From NCBI RefSeq assembly GCF_030622045.1, contig NZ_CP130886.1, positions 3,361,557-3,425,556 of the forward strand: DNA of 64,000 bases, written 5' to 3'. This DNA comes from Planctellipticum variicoloris (lineage in GTDB: Bacteria; Planctomycetota; Planctomycetia; Planctomycetales; Planctomycetaceae). Position numbers and translations under genes: made by a program. Each line of letters begins with the position of its first letter. The first letter of the stretch is position 1. Under the pieces are notes generated by a model. That model did not search any database. It was not told the DNA's origin and saw nothing but the letters and a program-made list of their open reading frames with translations. Of this stretch, positions 10,614 through 20,004 are shown in pieces.

Positions 10614-10658
10614 CACCTTCTTTCTGCGATACCCGAATCCCGATCCCCGATACCCGCT

Positions 10659-11639
10659 TCACCACCCAAACCGCTGTCGGAACCCGCACACATCCGCCAG
10701 CGACACGTTCCCCCCGCACATCAGCAGCACGACCTTCTCGCCCGGCGCAAACGTCCCGCGATGCTTCTCCGCCGCGGCCAGGCAGCAGGACGCGGCCGGC
10801 TCCACCAGGATTTTCGTCCGCTCCAGAATCTGCTCCAGCCCGGCGAACGCCGCCGCATCGCTGACGACGATCACTTCCTCCACCATCTTCCGCACCGCAT
10901 CGAAGGTAAAATCGCACACCTTCGGCGAGCCCAGCGTCCGCGCGATCGACGTGATCTGCGCCAGTTCGACGATCTTCCCCGCAGCAACCGCTTGCGCCAT
11001 CGCATCGGCCCCTTCGGTCTCGCACCCGAAAATGCGGATCCCCGGATGAGCCGCCTTCATGACCGTCGCCATCCCGGCGATCAGCCCGCCGCCGCCAATA
11101 CTGACGTAGACGCGCGACGCGTCCGGCAGATCTTCCAGAATCTCCAGCCCGACCGTCCCCTGGCCGGCCGCGACATGCGGATCGTCGAACGGATGAACCA
11201 GCGTCAGCCCCTGCTGACGCAACTGCTCCGCCCTGGCAAACGCCGCCGCAATGTGTTCGCAGAGCACGACTTCCGCACCATACCCCCGCGTGGCGTCGAG
11301 GTAATTGGCCGGCGTCGACGCCGGCATGCAGATCGTCGCGTGCAGACCAAGCTGGCGCGCGGCATACGCCACCCCCTGGGCATGATTCCCGCCGCTGACC
11401 GCGACGACGCCTGCGGCCTTCTCATCCGCCGAAAGCGATAGCAGTTTGAAGAACGCCCCGCGAGGTTTGAAGGAGCCGGTCTTCTGCAGACACTCCAGCT
11501 TAAGATAGACCGGTACGCCCAGATGCTCGCTGAGCGTCACCGAGTGCGCCAGCGGGGTCCGATGAACCAGTCCCCGGATCTGCCGCTGCGCCTGCAGGAT
11601 CAGATCCACCGAAAAGACAGTTTCCGCATGGCTCGACAT
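10659..11639 (-). CDS. Threonine/serine dehydratase, PLP-dependent, no ACT domain
   Basis: 326 residues, fold type II PLP enzyme. GSFKPRGAFFKL carries the Schiff-base Lys, SGGNHAQGVAYAA is the substrate loop, and VSIGGGGLIAGMA is the phosphate-binding Gly loop. The C-terminus has MCGGNVSL. It deaminates threonine or serine to the 2-oxo acid. Absence of a C-terminal ACT regulatory domain points to the TdcB or serine-racemase-like class rather than biosynthetic IlvA. The start at 11639 was chosen because the in-frame upstream start at 11705 would run through the REP-like repeat. It lies downstream of the DUF1080 gene on the same strand. Confidence 0.85.
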   Translation of the reverse strand: MSSHAETVFSVDLILQAQRQIRGLVHRTPLAHSVTLSEHLGVPVYLKLECLQKTGSFKPRGAFFKLLSLSADEKAAGVVAVSGGNHAQGVAYAARQLGLHATICMPASTPANYLDATRGYGAEVVLCEHIAAAFARAEQLRQQGLTLVHPFDDPHVAAGQGTVGLEILEDLPDASRVYVSIGGGGLIAGMATVMKAAHPGIRIFGCETEGADAMAQAVAAGKIVELAQITSIARTLGSPKVCDFTFDAVRKMVEEVIVVSDAAAFAGLEQILERTKILVEPAASCCLAAAEKHRGTFAPGEKVVLLMCGGNVSLADVCGFRQRFGW

Positions 11640-11654
11640 GGGCACTCCGTGCAG

Positions 11655-11713
11655 GGCCGGCTCTGCCGGCCAAATCGTGATTCTTCGAACAAACTTGGCC
11701 GGCAAAGCCGGCC
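11655..11713. repeat. REP-like pair of GGCCGGC hairpins
   Basis: Two hairpins of the same stem, GGCCGGC-TCT-GCCGGCC (11655-11671) and GGCCGGC-AAA-GCCGGCC (11697-11713), face each other across 25 nt. The loops TCT and AAA show the two are roughly inverted copies. The second hairpin starts directly at the TAG stop codon of the DUF1080 gene. Together they fill the whole gap between that gene and the dehydratase. Confidence 0.7.
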
Positions 11714-13030
11714 CTACGGCAATTCCGCCAGCTTCAACTTTCGGAACGCCAGCTTCGTCGTCGGGTCATGCCCCTGCAGGGAGAAATGTCCCGCCGCGAG
11801 ACTCGACCCCTTCCGTGGATTGGGATCGGCCGCTCGGTCATCAGTCCAGTCCACCACTTGAATCCCGTTGACCCACGACGCAAAGTGCGGACCGTCCGCC
11901 GCAAGCGTGGCCGATAGCCACTCGTTGTCATTCGCCACAACGCGCCGGGCGGAGACCCGCCGGAAAATCGCTCCGGTGCCGTGGTCCTCCGGCGAATTGC
12001 GGTCCCCCTCCTTGAATCCGTTCTGGATCTGAAATTCGTATCCGTTCGACGGCTCGGCCTCGGTTCCCGGCAAAGCCCGGAAGAACACTCCGCTATTGAG
12101 TCTCTCTGCGTCGGTCTTCGCCTCGAACTGGAGAAGAAAATTCGCGGCAGTCCGTTCCGTCTCCAGGAATCCCCGCCCGTTCACGACCCGGATTTCTTCC
12201 TCCGTGGCGGTGAATTCGCTCTTCGATCCCGGCACGACCCGCCAGCCCGCCAGCGACTCCCCGTCGAACAGATCGGCGGTCCCCAGCGGCTTCAAAGAGA
12301 CGCTGCGAAACTCGACTTTTCCTGCATTCCGCTGTAGCCCGATGAATCCGCTCGCGAGCGGCGCAGAAGTCTCGTCCCGATACTCCAGGACGGGTTTTCC
12401 ATCCATCTGAACCATCACCACGGGACCTTCCACCCGGACGTGGAACGAGTGCCACTCGCCGTCGCCGATCACTGGCATCTCGGGTTTGGCCCGTTTGACC
12501 AGACTCGCCGTCCCGTACTCGGGATGCGTGTCGCACATGTTCAGTTCATAGCAGTCGATGGCTGGATCTTTCGGCTCGAAGGACGTCCGCAGGAAAATCC
12601 CGCTGTTCCCTCCCGCCTCCACGCGGAAATCGCACTGCAGCTCGTAGTCCGCGAACCGCGTGGTCGTCACCAGCAGCCCTTTGTCCCCCGAATCGGCAAT
12701 GATCACGCCGTCTTCGACCCGCCACGGCGTCGCGCTGTTGGCTTTCCAGCCGAACAGCGTGTGCCCGTCGAACAGCTTGATCCACCCCGCCTCCAGGTCT
12801 CCCCGCGTCAGCACGTTGACGCCGTCCGGCCGGTCAATCTCCAGCGCCGGAACGGGTTCCGCGGCAGCGGAAGCAGCGGCCTTCGAGTCATCCGCCGGGG
12901 CGGATTCCTTCGAGACTGCTGCGGACTTCGGTTCCGCGGCATCTGGTGCGGACGACTTCTCGGCCGCCCCGCCGCACCCGGCCAGCAACCCGAACAAACA
13001 CAACCAGCCCGTCTTACAGCGCACTCTCAC
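11714..13030 (-). CDS. Lipoprotein with two DUF1080 (3-keto-disaccharide hydrolase-like) domains
   Basis: About 438 residues from a GTG at 13030 (a second GTG at 13024 is equally possible). The N-terminus has a lipobox, CLFGLLAGC, followed by an Ala/Ser/Lys-rich linker. Two concanavalin-like DUF1080 domains follow: the first from GWIKLFDGHTLFGWK to about residue 270, the second from ADLFDGESLAGWRVV to the end. DUF1080 domains are very common in planctomycetes and are linked to glycan or 3-keto-glycoside hydrolysis in the envelope. The reading frame continues upstream to 13558 but there overlaps the stress-protein gene, so the long form is not real. It lies 50 nt after the universal stress gene. 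The stop codon TAG is shared with a REP-like hairpin. Confidence 0.8.
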   Translation of the reverse strand: MRVRCKTGWLCLFGLLAGCGGAAEKSSAPDAAEPKSAAVSKESAPADDSKAAASAAAEPVPALEIDRPDGVNVLTRGDLEAGWIKLFDGHTLFGWKANSATPWRVEDGVIIADSGDKGLLVTTTRFADYELQCDFRVEAGGNSGIFLRTSFEPKDPAIDCYELNMCDTHPEYGTASLVKRAKPEMPVIGDGEWHSFHVRVEGPVVMVQMDGKPVLEYRDETSAPLASGFIGLQRNAGKVEFRSVSLKPLGTADLFDGESLAGWRVVPGSKSEFTATEEEIRVVNGRGFLETERTAANFLLQFEAKTDAERLNSGVFFRALPGTEAEPSNGYEFQIQNGFKEGDRNSPEDHGTGAIFRRVSARRVVANDNEWLSATLAADGPHFASWVNGIQVVDWTDDRAADPNPRKGSSLAAGHFSLQGHDPTTKLAFRKLKLAELP

Positions 13031-13080
13031 ACTCCCGATTCGCTTGCGGCATGGCGCCGCAACGGCACTGACTTCCGACC

Positions 13081-13542
13081 TCAGACGAAATCGTGCCCTT
13101 TGGGCGGCACCGTCAGGACAGGGCAGGGGGATTTTCTCACGATTTTTTCCGCCACGCTTCCCAGCAAGGCATGCAGAATCCCCGAGCGGCCGTGGGTCCC
13201 GATCACAATCAGATCGATGTTTGCCTCTTTCGCGTACTCGACAATCTCCGCATAGGGCGCCCCCGTTCGAATCACCCGCACGACCGACTTGCCTGCCGAC
13301 CAGGCCGGATCCGGAACTTGCGCCAGCGACTGTTCCAGGCTCTTCTGAACCTCCTCCAGACTGCTCGCCGGAATCACCCACGGCACGTTCGGATCGGGCG
13401 AAACCAGCGCCACGTCCTGAATGACGCTCAGGACATGCAGTTCCGCCCTGAATTGCTCGGCCAGACTGCACGCGTACTTTTGTGCGTGGCTCGCCGGCTC
13501 GCTCAAGTCTGTGGCAAAGAGGATTCTCTGCAGTTGCGTCAT
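13081..13542 (-). CDS. Universal stress protein (UspA family), single domain
   Basis: 153 residues. It starts MTQLQRILFATDLSEPA, typical of the family, and has the nucleotide-binding G-2X-G-9X-GS motif in IGTHGRSGILHALLGSVAEK, ending in PCPVLTVPP. This is the ATP-binding class of Usp. It acts in the cytoplasm in stress survival; the partner is unknown. In-frame extension to 13818 gives no family similarity, so the ATG at 13542 was chosen. It is followed after 50 nt by the DUF1080 lipoprotein gene on the same strand. Confidence 0.9.
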   Translation of the reverse strand: MTQLQRILFATDLSEPASHAQKYACSLAEQFRAELHVLSVIQDVALVSPDPNVPWVIPASSLEEVQKSLEQSLAQVPDPAWSAGKSVVRVIRTGAPYAEIVEYAKEANIDLIVIGTHGRSGILHALLGSVAEKIVRKSPCPVLTVPPKGHDFV

Positions 13543-13816
13543 GATTCTGGGTCCACACAGCGGGGGGAAAACCACTTTCTCTTCAGCAGAATAGAGTTCG
13601 CATCGGCCGCCGTCTACGTGACGGCGCTGCGGCCTGCCAGCCCCCGTCCAGTCGCCCTGTCTGAATCGGCCAGTGACTCCCCCCGGACTCGAAAGGTTTT
13701 TCACTTTCACTCCGCCGGGTGTCTCTGCCATAGTAGGAAGTCCACGGAAGAGTCGCCGATTCCGCAGGATGGCTCCAGGTCTACGGTCGCCGCGCAGTCG
13801 TCTGGGTCGCTCTTCC

Positions 13817-15055
13817 ATGAATCTCTCCGAAGCGTTCGCCGTTCTCGATATCTCGCCGGAAGCGGCCGAGACCGAGATCGACGCCGCCTACAAGGCCGCA
13901 GTTCAAGCCTGGCACCCCGATCGCTTTGCGCGGACTCCCCACATGCAGGGGATCGCAGAGGCCAAACTGAAACGGCTCAATGAAGCCTACTCGGTCCTCT
14001 GCGCACCGCGGGAGCCGGTTCATGCGCGATCCGCGGCGAACTATGTGGACGACCGCGTCCTCTACCAGGGCTTCGATCCCCGCCTTCGGATGGTCGGACA
14101 GAACGAGCCCGCCGGCCGCCCGGCCGAAACGCATATTCTCGATCGCATGCTGGTCCTCGTCACGCGCCGTGGCGGAGTATTCACGCGGGTCACAGAGTAT
14201 CCCTATGAAACGATCCTCCGGATCGCTCACGGCGAAACCCGCTGGCAGTCCCCCGAGGCGGCAAGCCACGAGTCGCAGCCGCACGCGCACGACATCCGGC
14301 TCTGCGTGCTGGAGGCCACCGTTCCCGATGGTCCGCAGCGACGCGCTCTGGTCAGCCTGACCTTTCGCGACGAACAGGCCGCCGCTCGCTTTGCCCGGCA
14401 GATGATGTTGGCCCTGGAACGGGATCGGAGCGGGCCGCAGGCCACTCCCCCGACTCACTCCAGCCGCGACGCACAGCGACAGCCCGCAGCGGCCCGTCCT
14501 GTCGTCCTCGACCACTCCCGTTCGCCGCAGGCGACGCCTCCTGCCGGATATGCCCACCACCGGCCTCAGAAAACCTGGTCGGGATGGCTCGCGGGCCTCT
14601 CCGCGTTTCTGCTCGGCTCTCTCGCCATCGCCGCGGCAGCCGTCGTGCCCTGGCCGCCCCTGCCGTCCCGCGAGGTTCCGCTGATCGCGCCGATCCCCGA
14701 ACCGGAACTGGTCGTCTGGACCGAGCCGGCGGCCCCGGCCCCTCATCAACCCTACGAGGTCTGCATTCGCCTCCAACTCCCCCCGGGTGTCCTGCCGCCG
14801 GACGACGTCTACTCGCCAGTCGAAGACCTGCTGCTGGTCGCTTCTGCGTCCGACGGAACCACCAGCTACGAAACTTTCAAGTACGTACCTCCGGTGACGG
14901 CCCCTGGTGGCCAGGCCGAAATTCGCATCCCGGCTCCCATCCTCGACACAGACTCCAATGCCGGTGAGTCGCTGGAAGTCTACTCGCGGCTGATCGGTCG
15001 CTGGGTCAGACTGACAGTCCGCGCGCCGCACGCGCCGGATCATCGATCTCCGTGA
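13817..15055 (+). CDS. J-domain protein with a single membrane segment
   Basis: 412 residues. Residues 1-65 form a J domain with the HPD motif in AWHPDRFA, which stimulates the ATPase of DnaK-type chaperones. A middle region (about 110-215) is unrecognised. A Pro/Gln-rich linker leads to one hydrophobic segment near residue 260 (LAGLSAFLLGSLAIAAAAVV), and the C-terminal 150 residues would lie on the other side of the membrane. No GF-rich or zinc-finger region is present, so this is a type III (DnaJC-like) protein. The start was chosen at the first residue of the J domain; the reading frame extends upstream to 13673. It diverges from the universal stress gene. Confidence 0.78.
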   Translation: MNLSEAFAVLDISPEAAETEIDAAYKAAVQAWHPDRFARTPHMQGIAEAKLKRLNEAYSVLCAPREPVHARSAANYVDDRVLYQGFDPRLRMVGQNEPAGRPAETHILDRMLVLVTRRGGVFTRVTEYPYETILRIAHGETRWQSPEAASHESQPHAHDIRLCVLEATVPDGPQRRALVSLTFRDEQAAARFARQMMLALERDRSGPQATPPTHSSRDAQRQPAAARPVVLDHSRSPQATPPAGYAHHRPQKTWSGWLAGLSAFLLGSLAIAAAAVVPWPPLPSREVPLIAPIPEPELVVWTEPAAPAPHQPYEVCIRLQLPPGVLPPDDVYSPVEDLLLVASASDGTTSYETFKYVPPVTAPGGQAEIRIPAPILDTDSNAGESLEVYSRLIGRWVRLTVRAPHAPDHRSP

Positions 15056-15085
15056 TGCATACCGTCACGAGTCTGCGAGACACGG

Positions 15086-15964
15086 ATGGCTCCGCCGGCA
15101 CAGCGACCGGGTTGTCAAATCGGCGGCCGCTCGCGAGAATCCCTTGCCAGGGGGCTTCGCGCGACATTGAGTGAGCAGCACAGACAGGCCAGCGGACAAC
15201 CGGCAGCCGGCGGACTGGAAGTTCGGCAGTTGTCCTACCGCTATCCCACCGGCCAACTCGCTCTGGACGGGATGACGTTCAGTCTCGGCCACGGCGAACG
15301 CGTCGCACTCGTCGGACCCAGCGGCGCCGGTAAATCGACGCTGCTGCTCCACCTCAACGGCCTGCTGCCGGCCATCTTGCCCAAAAGCCCTGCGGAACCC
15401 GCCGTCTACGTGGCGGGCGTCCCCGTCGTCCCCGCACAGCTTTCGCTGATTCGCCGCCAGGTCGGACTGCTGTTTCAGGACCCCGACGACCAGCTCTTCT
15501 GCCCCACCGTCCAGGACGATGTCGCCTTCGGTCCGCTCAACGCCGGCCACGGCCTCGATGAAGTCCGCCGCCGCGTAGCCCAGTCCCTGTCCGCGGTCGG
15601 CCTGCCGGACGCCGGCCCGCGCAATCCGGCCCAACTCAGCGTCGGCGAACGCAAACGAGTCTGCCTGGCGGGGCTCCTCGCCTGCGAACCGTCCGTTCTC
15701 GTGCTCGACGAGCCGACGGCGTCGCTCGATCCACGAGCCCGGCGGCAATTACAGGGAATTCTCCGCAGCTTTCCCGGCCTGCAGCTCATCGCCACGCACG
15801 ATCTGGATTTTGTCCTCGATCTCTGCACCCGCGTTCTGGTCATCGACGCCGGCCGACTTCAGGCCGACGGCCCCCCCGAGCGCATCCTGTCCGATCCGCT
15901 CCTCATGGACCGCCACGGACTCGAAGTCCCCTGGCGGCTCCGCCCGAACAACGTGTCTCGATGA
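15086..15964 (+). CDS. CbiO/EcfA-like ABC transporter ATPase without visible partners
   Basis: Up to 292 residues. Walker A is GPSGAGKST, the Q-loop region is LLFQDPDDQLF, the signature LSVGERKRV, Walker B VLVLDEPTAS, and the switch His is in ATHDLDF. The QDPDDQLFCPTV wording is characteristic of the cobalt/nickel/ECF (CbiO) subfamily, which powers metal or vitamin uptake. No CbiM, CbiQ or substrate-binding gene lies beside it, so the rest of the transporter is elsewhere. The conserved domain begins near residue 44, so the true start may be the TTG at 15167 rather than the ATG at 15086. It follows the J-domain gene by 30 nt. Confidence 0.82.
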   Translation: MAPPAQRPGCQIGGRSRESLARGLRATLSEQHRQASGQPAAGGLEVRQLSYRYPTGQLALDGMTFSLGHGERVALVGPSGAGKSTLLLHLNGLLPAILPKSPAEPAVYVAGVPVVPAQLSLIRRQVGLLFQDPDDQLFCPTVQDDVAFGPLNAGHGLDEVRRRVAQSLSAVGLPDAGPRNPAQLSVGERKRVCLAGLLACEPSVLVLDEPTASLDPRARRQLQGILRSFPGLQLIATHDLDFVLDLCTRVLVIDAGRLQADGPPERILSDPLLMDRHGLEVPWRLRPNNVSR

Positions 15965-16014
15965 AGGGTAGGGGGGCGGCCGAGTTCATGCGGCGATCGG
16001 AGAAGATACCGGAA

Positions 16015-16135
16015 AGTGAGAATTGAGAAGTGAGTAGTGTAAAGTGACATATGGTTCCGTGGCCCGTATCAATCGTAGTACCGCTCGATATTCCGCACTT
16101 GCCACGACTCAATTCTCACTTTTCACTCTCCGCGA
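16015..16135. repeat. Word-like inverted repeat pair in intergenic DNA
   Basis: A purine-rich stretch near 16015-16050 contains AAGTGAGAATTGAG, and a pyrimidine-rich stretch near 16108-16130 contains its near complement CTCAATTCTCACTT. The flanking short words (GAAGTGAGTAGTG, TTTTCACTCTCC) are degenerate variants of each other. No coding potential seen. Confidence 0.5.
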
Positions 16136-16174
16136 ATTGCCAATTCTGATCAATCAGCCCGAATCATTCCTCGT

Positions 16175-19100
16175 TCAACGCGCCGCAGCTTCAACAGCCG
16201 CCTGCAGTTGCCGACGGACGACTTCCCGGGCCGCGTCATCCCATGGCAGCGCCACGCGGCGGTACGCAGGACGCAGCAGCACCAGGCCGACTTCAGCCAG
16301 CGGCTCCCCCAGCCACGATTCTGCGGCCAGAGCATAGACCCCAAGCTGAAACGCATACGGCGCCAGGATCTCGGCATCAGGCTTTGACGCGGCGGCCTTG
16401 CCAGTCTTGTAGTCCAGCAGCTTCCACCCCCCCGCACTCTGCACCAGGCAGTCGATCTGCCCCACCACGGCGTGCGGCTGCGCCCCGGACCGTGCGACCG
16501 GCAGGAGAAAATCCAGCTCGCGAAACAGTTTCCCCGCCTGTTGAAGTTCGGTGGAGATCGGCGCCGAGCACCATGTTTCCACAAGCTCCGCCACCAGCCG
16601 CCGGTCTTCCTCGGCAACCGTCTTCGTTTCTCGCCGGCAAACCTCTGCCAAAGCGATTGCCCAGCTTTCCGGTTGCCGCAGATCGACCTTTTCCATCACG
16701 GCATGAAACAGTGTGCCAACCAGCGTCGCCCGATCCCGATCCCACGTCGACGTGTCCCGCTCGCTGTCCCCGACCGCAGCCGCCGCTGTCGGCTCGTGGC
16801 CGCTGACCAGGTCCTCCAGTTGCGACACCGAAAAGAACCGGGCCGCGGTCGCATCCGGCCGAAAAATTCGCGCCGCATCCGGCGGCTCGTCCGGCTCAGC
16901 CGTGATGACCGTCTCCGCCAGTCGGGCCAGAGAAACTCGTCCTCCCGCACCGTTGTCGGCGGGCGTTGCCGACGGTGGTTCCCGGTGGACGACGACCAGC
17001 GGAATCGCGTCCGGATCGGCCGTGCTCCCCGCCGAGGCCCCCAGCAGGGCATCGAATTTCGGCAACCCCGTGTCGAGATGAAACCGGCTCGCCAGCGTCT
17101 TCATCCACGTCGATTCGGGCTTCAGATTCGTCTCCATTCCCGCCGAACAGATCAGGATGTCCGCCGCCCGCGTGACTGCAACGTACATCACCCGCAGCGT
17201 TTCCGCATCGTCCGCCGTCTCTTCCAGCCGCCGGTAGATCTCCAGCCCCAGATTGGCCCGCTCGACGCCGAACGTCGGCGGCAGGCGGAGCAGGGCTCCC
17301 AGCTCTGGATGTAGGACTGCCGAGCCGGCCCTTCCGGCTCCTTTGCGATTCATATCCGCCACGACGACGACCGGAAATTCCAGCCCCTTCGACTGATGCA
17401 CGCTCATCAGCCGGACGACGTTCCCCGTCTCCGGCAGCGTCGTGGCAAACTCCTCGCTCGTCTCCTGCAGCACCGAAGACTGCAGCCGCTGCACGTAATC
17501 CTGAAACGTAAACTGCTCCGAGGCTTCAAAATCCCGCGCCAGGTCGATCAGCTTCCGCAGATTCGCCACCTTGCGCGAACCCAGATGTTCGAGCATCAAC
17601 GCTGCGTCGTAAGCCGTCCGGTCGATCGCCGACTGCAGCAGCTCCGAGATCGCAACATGGTCTTTCCGCGCCCGCAGCTCCCCCAGCGTGTCGCGCGCAA
17701 ACAGCCACCGCCCCCGCTGATCCTCCGGGAGAAACTCGGGCGGCGTCCGCTGCAGCGCATCGTGCCACGCCAGCCCCGGCTGGTGCATGACATGCAGCGT
17801 ATCGTCGCTCAGATTGAAGAATGGCGAACGCAGCACACCCACCAGCCCGATCGCATCGTCCGGATCGCTCAGATACCGGCACAAATTCAGCAGATCGTAG
17901 ACTTCCTGCTGGGAGAAGAACGCTTTGCCCCCCACCAGGTAATAGTCGATTCCATACCGCCGCAGGGCGGTTTCGTACTCCTGCACGTTGGTCAGCGCGC
18001 GAAACAGCAGCACCACGTCCCCGGGCGACACCCGTCGCAATCCTCCGCCGACCTGCTTGTCCCGCACCACCGGCGTCGGATCATCCAGCAATTCCCGGAT
18101 CCGCCGCGCGATCCAGTCCGCCTCTCGTCGGCGTTTGCCCGCCGCGCTGTCGTCCGGATCGCCGTCGGCGTCAAACCGGCCAGGAGCGTCCGGCGAATCG
18201 TGTGTGGCCCACAGGAACTCGATGACCGGGGGCGGCGTATGCTGCGTTTCGTCAAACGGCTCCAGCGGCTCGTACTGGTCCCCCATCGCCGACGCGAACA
18301 GGTGATTGACGAACTTCAGCACCTCCGGCTGGCTGCGGAAATTCTTATTCAGCGGCAACTGCCCCTTGCGGGGAATCTCCGCCCGCAATGCCTTGAAGAC
18401 GTCCGGATCGGCCCGCCGGAAGCGGTAAATCGACTGCTTGTGATCCCCCACCAGAAACAGCCGACCGCTGATCAGCGCCGCCCCGCAGATCTGCCGGACA
18501 ATCTCCGCCTGCACCGGATCGGTGTCCTGAAATTCATCCACCATCAGCAGCCGGATCCCCGCCCCGATCCGCTGGCTGACGTGCGGATCGCTCCGCAACA
18601 GGTTTCGCGCCTGCAGCAGCAGGTCGTCAAAATCCAGAACCCCCTGATCCTGCTTCGCCTTCTCGTAGGCATCTACCGTCTGCCGCAACACCCGCAGCCC
18701 CCGCCAGCAGAATTCGGCCGCCAGATCCAGATCCTCCACGCCGGGATCCAGCAGCGCATGCAGCTTCTTGGCCTCGTCGCGCACCGCCGTCAGCCCCTCT
18801 TTCACCGCGTTGTAGATCTCTTCGTCCGGCCAGTGCGCCTTCGTCCCGCCCCCCTGCACGCGCGCGTTCTCGACAATCTCACCCAGCCCCTGATCGTAGT
18901 CCGGCCACTCGGCGTGCGGCTTCCCGAGCCAGTCCAGCAGCACCCGCCGCCGCTGCAGCATCGTGGCGTGAGTCGGCTCGTGCCGACGGAGCAGTTCCAG
19001 CAGCCGCTGCGTTCCCGCAGATTCCTGCAGCCGCCCGACCAGTTCCGGCACCAGTTGCGTTCGCCAGCGATTCAGCCAGTTCTCCGCAATCGACTCCGGC

Positions 19101-19693
19101 GTAGCGTCATCAAACTGGCTGAACTCGATCCGGAACCGGTCCTGCGTCAGCCCTTCGAGCAGCGTCCGCGTTTTCTCCAGCCCGAACACCAGCACCAGTC
19201 GGCAGACGTCCTCGTCATCCCGCTCCAGCAGTCCGTGCACCACATCCCGCACGACGTTCTGAAGCAGCGTATCCGCCAGGGACGGCTCCAGCAGCGAAAA
19301 CCGCGGATCCAGCCCCGCCTCGACCGCGTGCGACCGCAGCAGCCCCGTACAGAACGAGTGAATCGTGCTGATCCGTGCGGAATCGAGCCCGCGCAGGATC
19401 TTCAGCCAGTGATCGATCTCGTCACTCGTGCAAGCTGCCAGCCGCTGCTGACACGCCGCCCGGATCCGGTCCCGCATCTCCCGGGCCGCCTTGTCGGTGA
19501 ACGTGATCGCGACAAGCTGCTGAAGGTCGCATGCGTCCGGCCCCGGTTCGAGCTGCGACAGAAACCGCTGTGTCAAGACAAACGTCTTCCCGCACCCGGC
19601 CCCCGCGGACAGCCCGACGGAAACATCCCGTGTCGTGATCGCCAGCGCCTGCTGCGGCGTAAACTTCGGCCTGCCTGAACCGCCTCCGCTCAT
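16175..19693 (-). CDS. AddA-type UvrD helicase/nuclease
   Basis: 1,172 residues, the size of AddA. An SF1A helicase core has SAGAGCGKTF (Walker A, about 29-38), ITFTDKAAREMRDR (motif Ia), DEFQDTDP (motif II, about 383), GDHKQSIYRFRRADP (motif III) and SVHQSKGLEFPVVVV (motif V). The C-terminal PD-(D/E)XK nuclease has GTLFHAVME, then VGQIDCLV and LLDYKTGKAA near 1097. Such proteins process double-strand DNA ends for recombination, normally with AddB. No AddB-like gene is in the window; in most operons it is adjacent. Upstream is a divergent kinase gene, downstream repeats. The family is certain; that it works as an AddAB complex is inference. Confidence 0.9.
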   Translation of the reverse strand: MSGGGSGRPKFTPQQALAITTRDVSVGLSAGAGCGKTFVLTQRFLSQLEPGPDACDLQQLVAITFTDKAAREMRDRIRAACQQRLAACTSDEIDHWLKILRGLDSARISTIHSFCTGLLRSHAVEAGLDPRFSLLEPSLADTLLQNVVRDVVHGLLERDDEDVCRLVLVFGLEKTRTLLEGLTQDRFRIEFSQFDDATPESIAENWLNRWRTQLVPELVGRLQESAGTQRLLELLRRHEPTHATMLQRRRVLLDWLGKPHAEWPDYDQGLGEIVENARVQGGGTKAHWPDEEIYNAVKEGLTAVRDEAKKLHALLDPGVEDLDLAAEFCWRGLRVLRQTVDAYEKAKQDQGVLDFDDLLLQARNLLRSDPHVSQRIGAGIRLLMVDEFQDTDPVQAEIVRQICGAALISGRLFLVGDHKQSIYRFRRADPDVFKALRAEIPRKGQLPLNKNFRSQPEVLKFVNHLFASAMGDQYEPLEPFDETQHTPPPVIEFLWATHDSPDAPGRFDADGDPDDSAAGKRRREADWIARRIRELLDDPTPVVRDKQVGGGLRRVSPGDVVLLFRALTNVQEYETALRRYGIDYYLVGGKAFFSQQEVYDLLNLCRYLSDPDDAIGLVGVLRSPFFNLSDDTLHVMHQPGLAWHDALQRTPPEFLPEDQRGRWLFARDTLGELRARKDHVAISELLQSAIDRTAYDAALMLEHLGSRKVANLRKLIDLARDFEASEQFTFQDYVQRLQSSVLQETSEEFATTLPETGNVVRLMSVHQSKGLEFPVVVVADMNRKGAGRAGSAVLHPELGALLRLPPTFGVERANLGLEIYRRLEETADDAETLRVMYVAVTRAADILICSAGMETNLKPESTWMKTLASRFHLDTGLPKFDALLGASAGSTADPDAIPLVVVHREPPSATPADNGAGGRVSLARLAETVITAEPDEPPDAARIFRPDATAARFFSVSQLEDLVSGHEPTAAAAVGDSERDTSTWDRDRATLVGTLFHAVMEKVDLRQPESWAIALAEVCRRETKTVAEEDRRLVAELVETWCSAPISTELQQAGKLFRELDFLLPVARSGAQPHAVVGQIDCLVQSAGGWKLLDYKTGKAAASKPDAEILAPYAFQLGVYALAAESWLGEPLAEVGLVLLRPAYRRVALPWDDAAREVVRRQLQAAVEAAAR

Positions 19694-20004
19694 TGCCCGC
19701 CATCCCTTCCCGAACCGCCTGTTCGCGTGTCGCCCCGATCATCGACAGTCGCCGCAGACCATGCAACCAACAAAGGGAACGTCGTCGGTGGTCAGTGGTC
19801 CGCCGTCAGTGGCCTGTGGAAGAAGACTTCATGCGCCAGATTCACTCGCGATGAACTGCGGGCGATCAGCCGGCCCCTCGCCACTCGCCACGAATCACTC
19901 ACCACTTCACCCCCCCCTTGTCCCATCCCTCCCGATATGGGATATTCCCGCACAGTCGGGCGGCTCCGCCCGGCGCCGTTTCGCCAGGAAGGGATGCCTG
20001 AGCC
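19694..20004. other. Divergent intergenic region with degenerate short repeats
   Basis: About 310 bp between the helicase-nuclease and the kinase. It holds word-like repeats such as GGTCAGTGGTCC near 19790 and CGCCACTCGCCACG near 19880. No gene is recognised; promoters for both flanking genes are expected here. Confidence 0.4.

Noticed and set aside
17396-19678. Plus-strand open frame of 760 codons opposite the AddA-type gene
   Set aside because: Arg/Gln/Pro-rich antisense translation; the minus strand has full helicase motifs.
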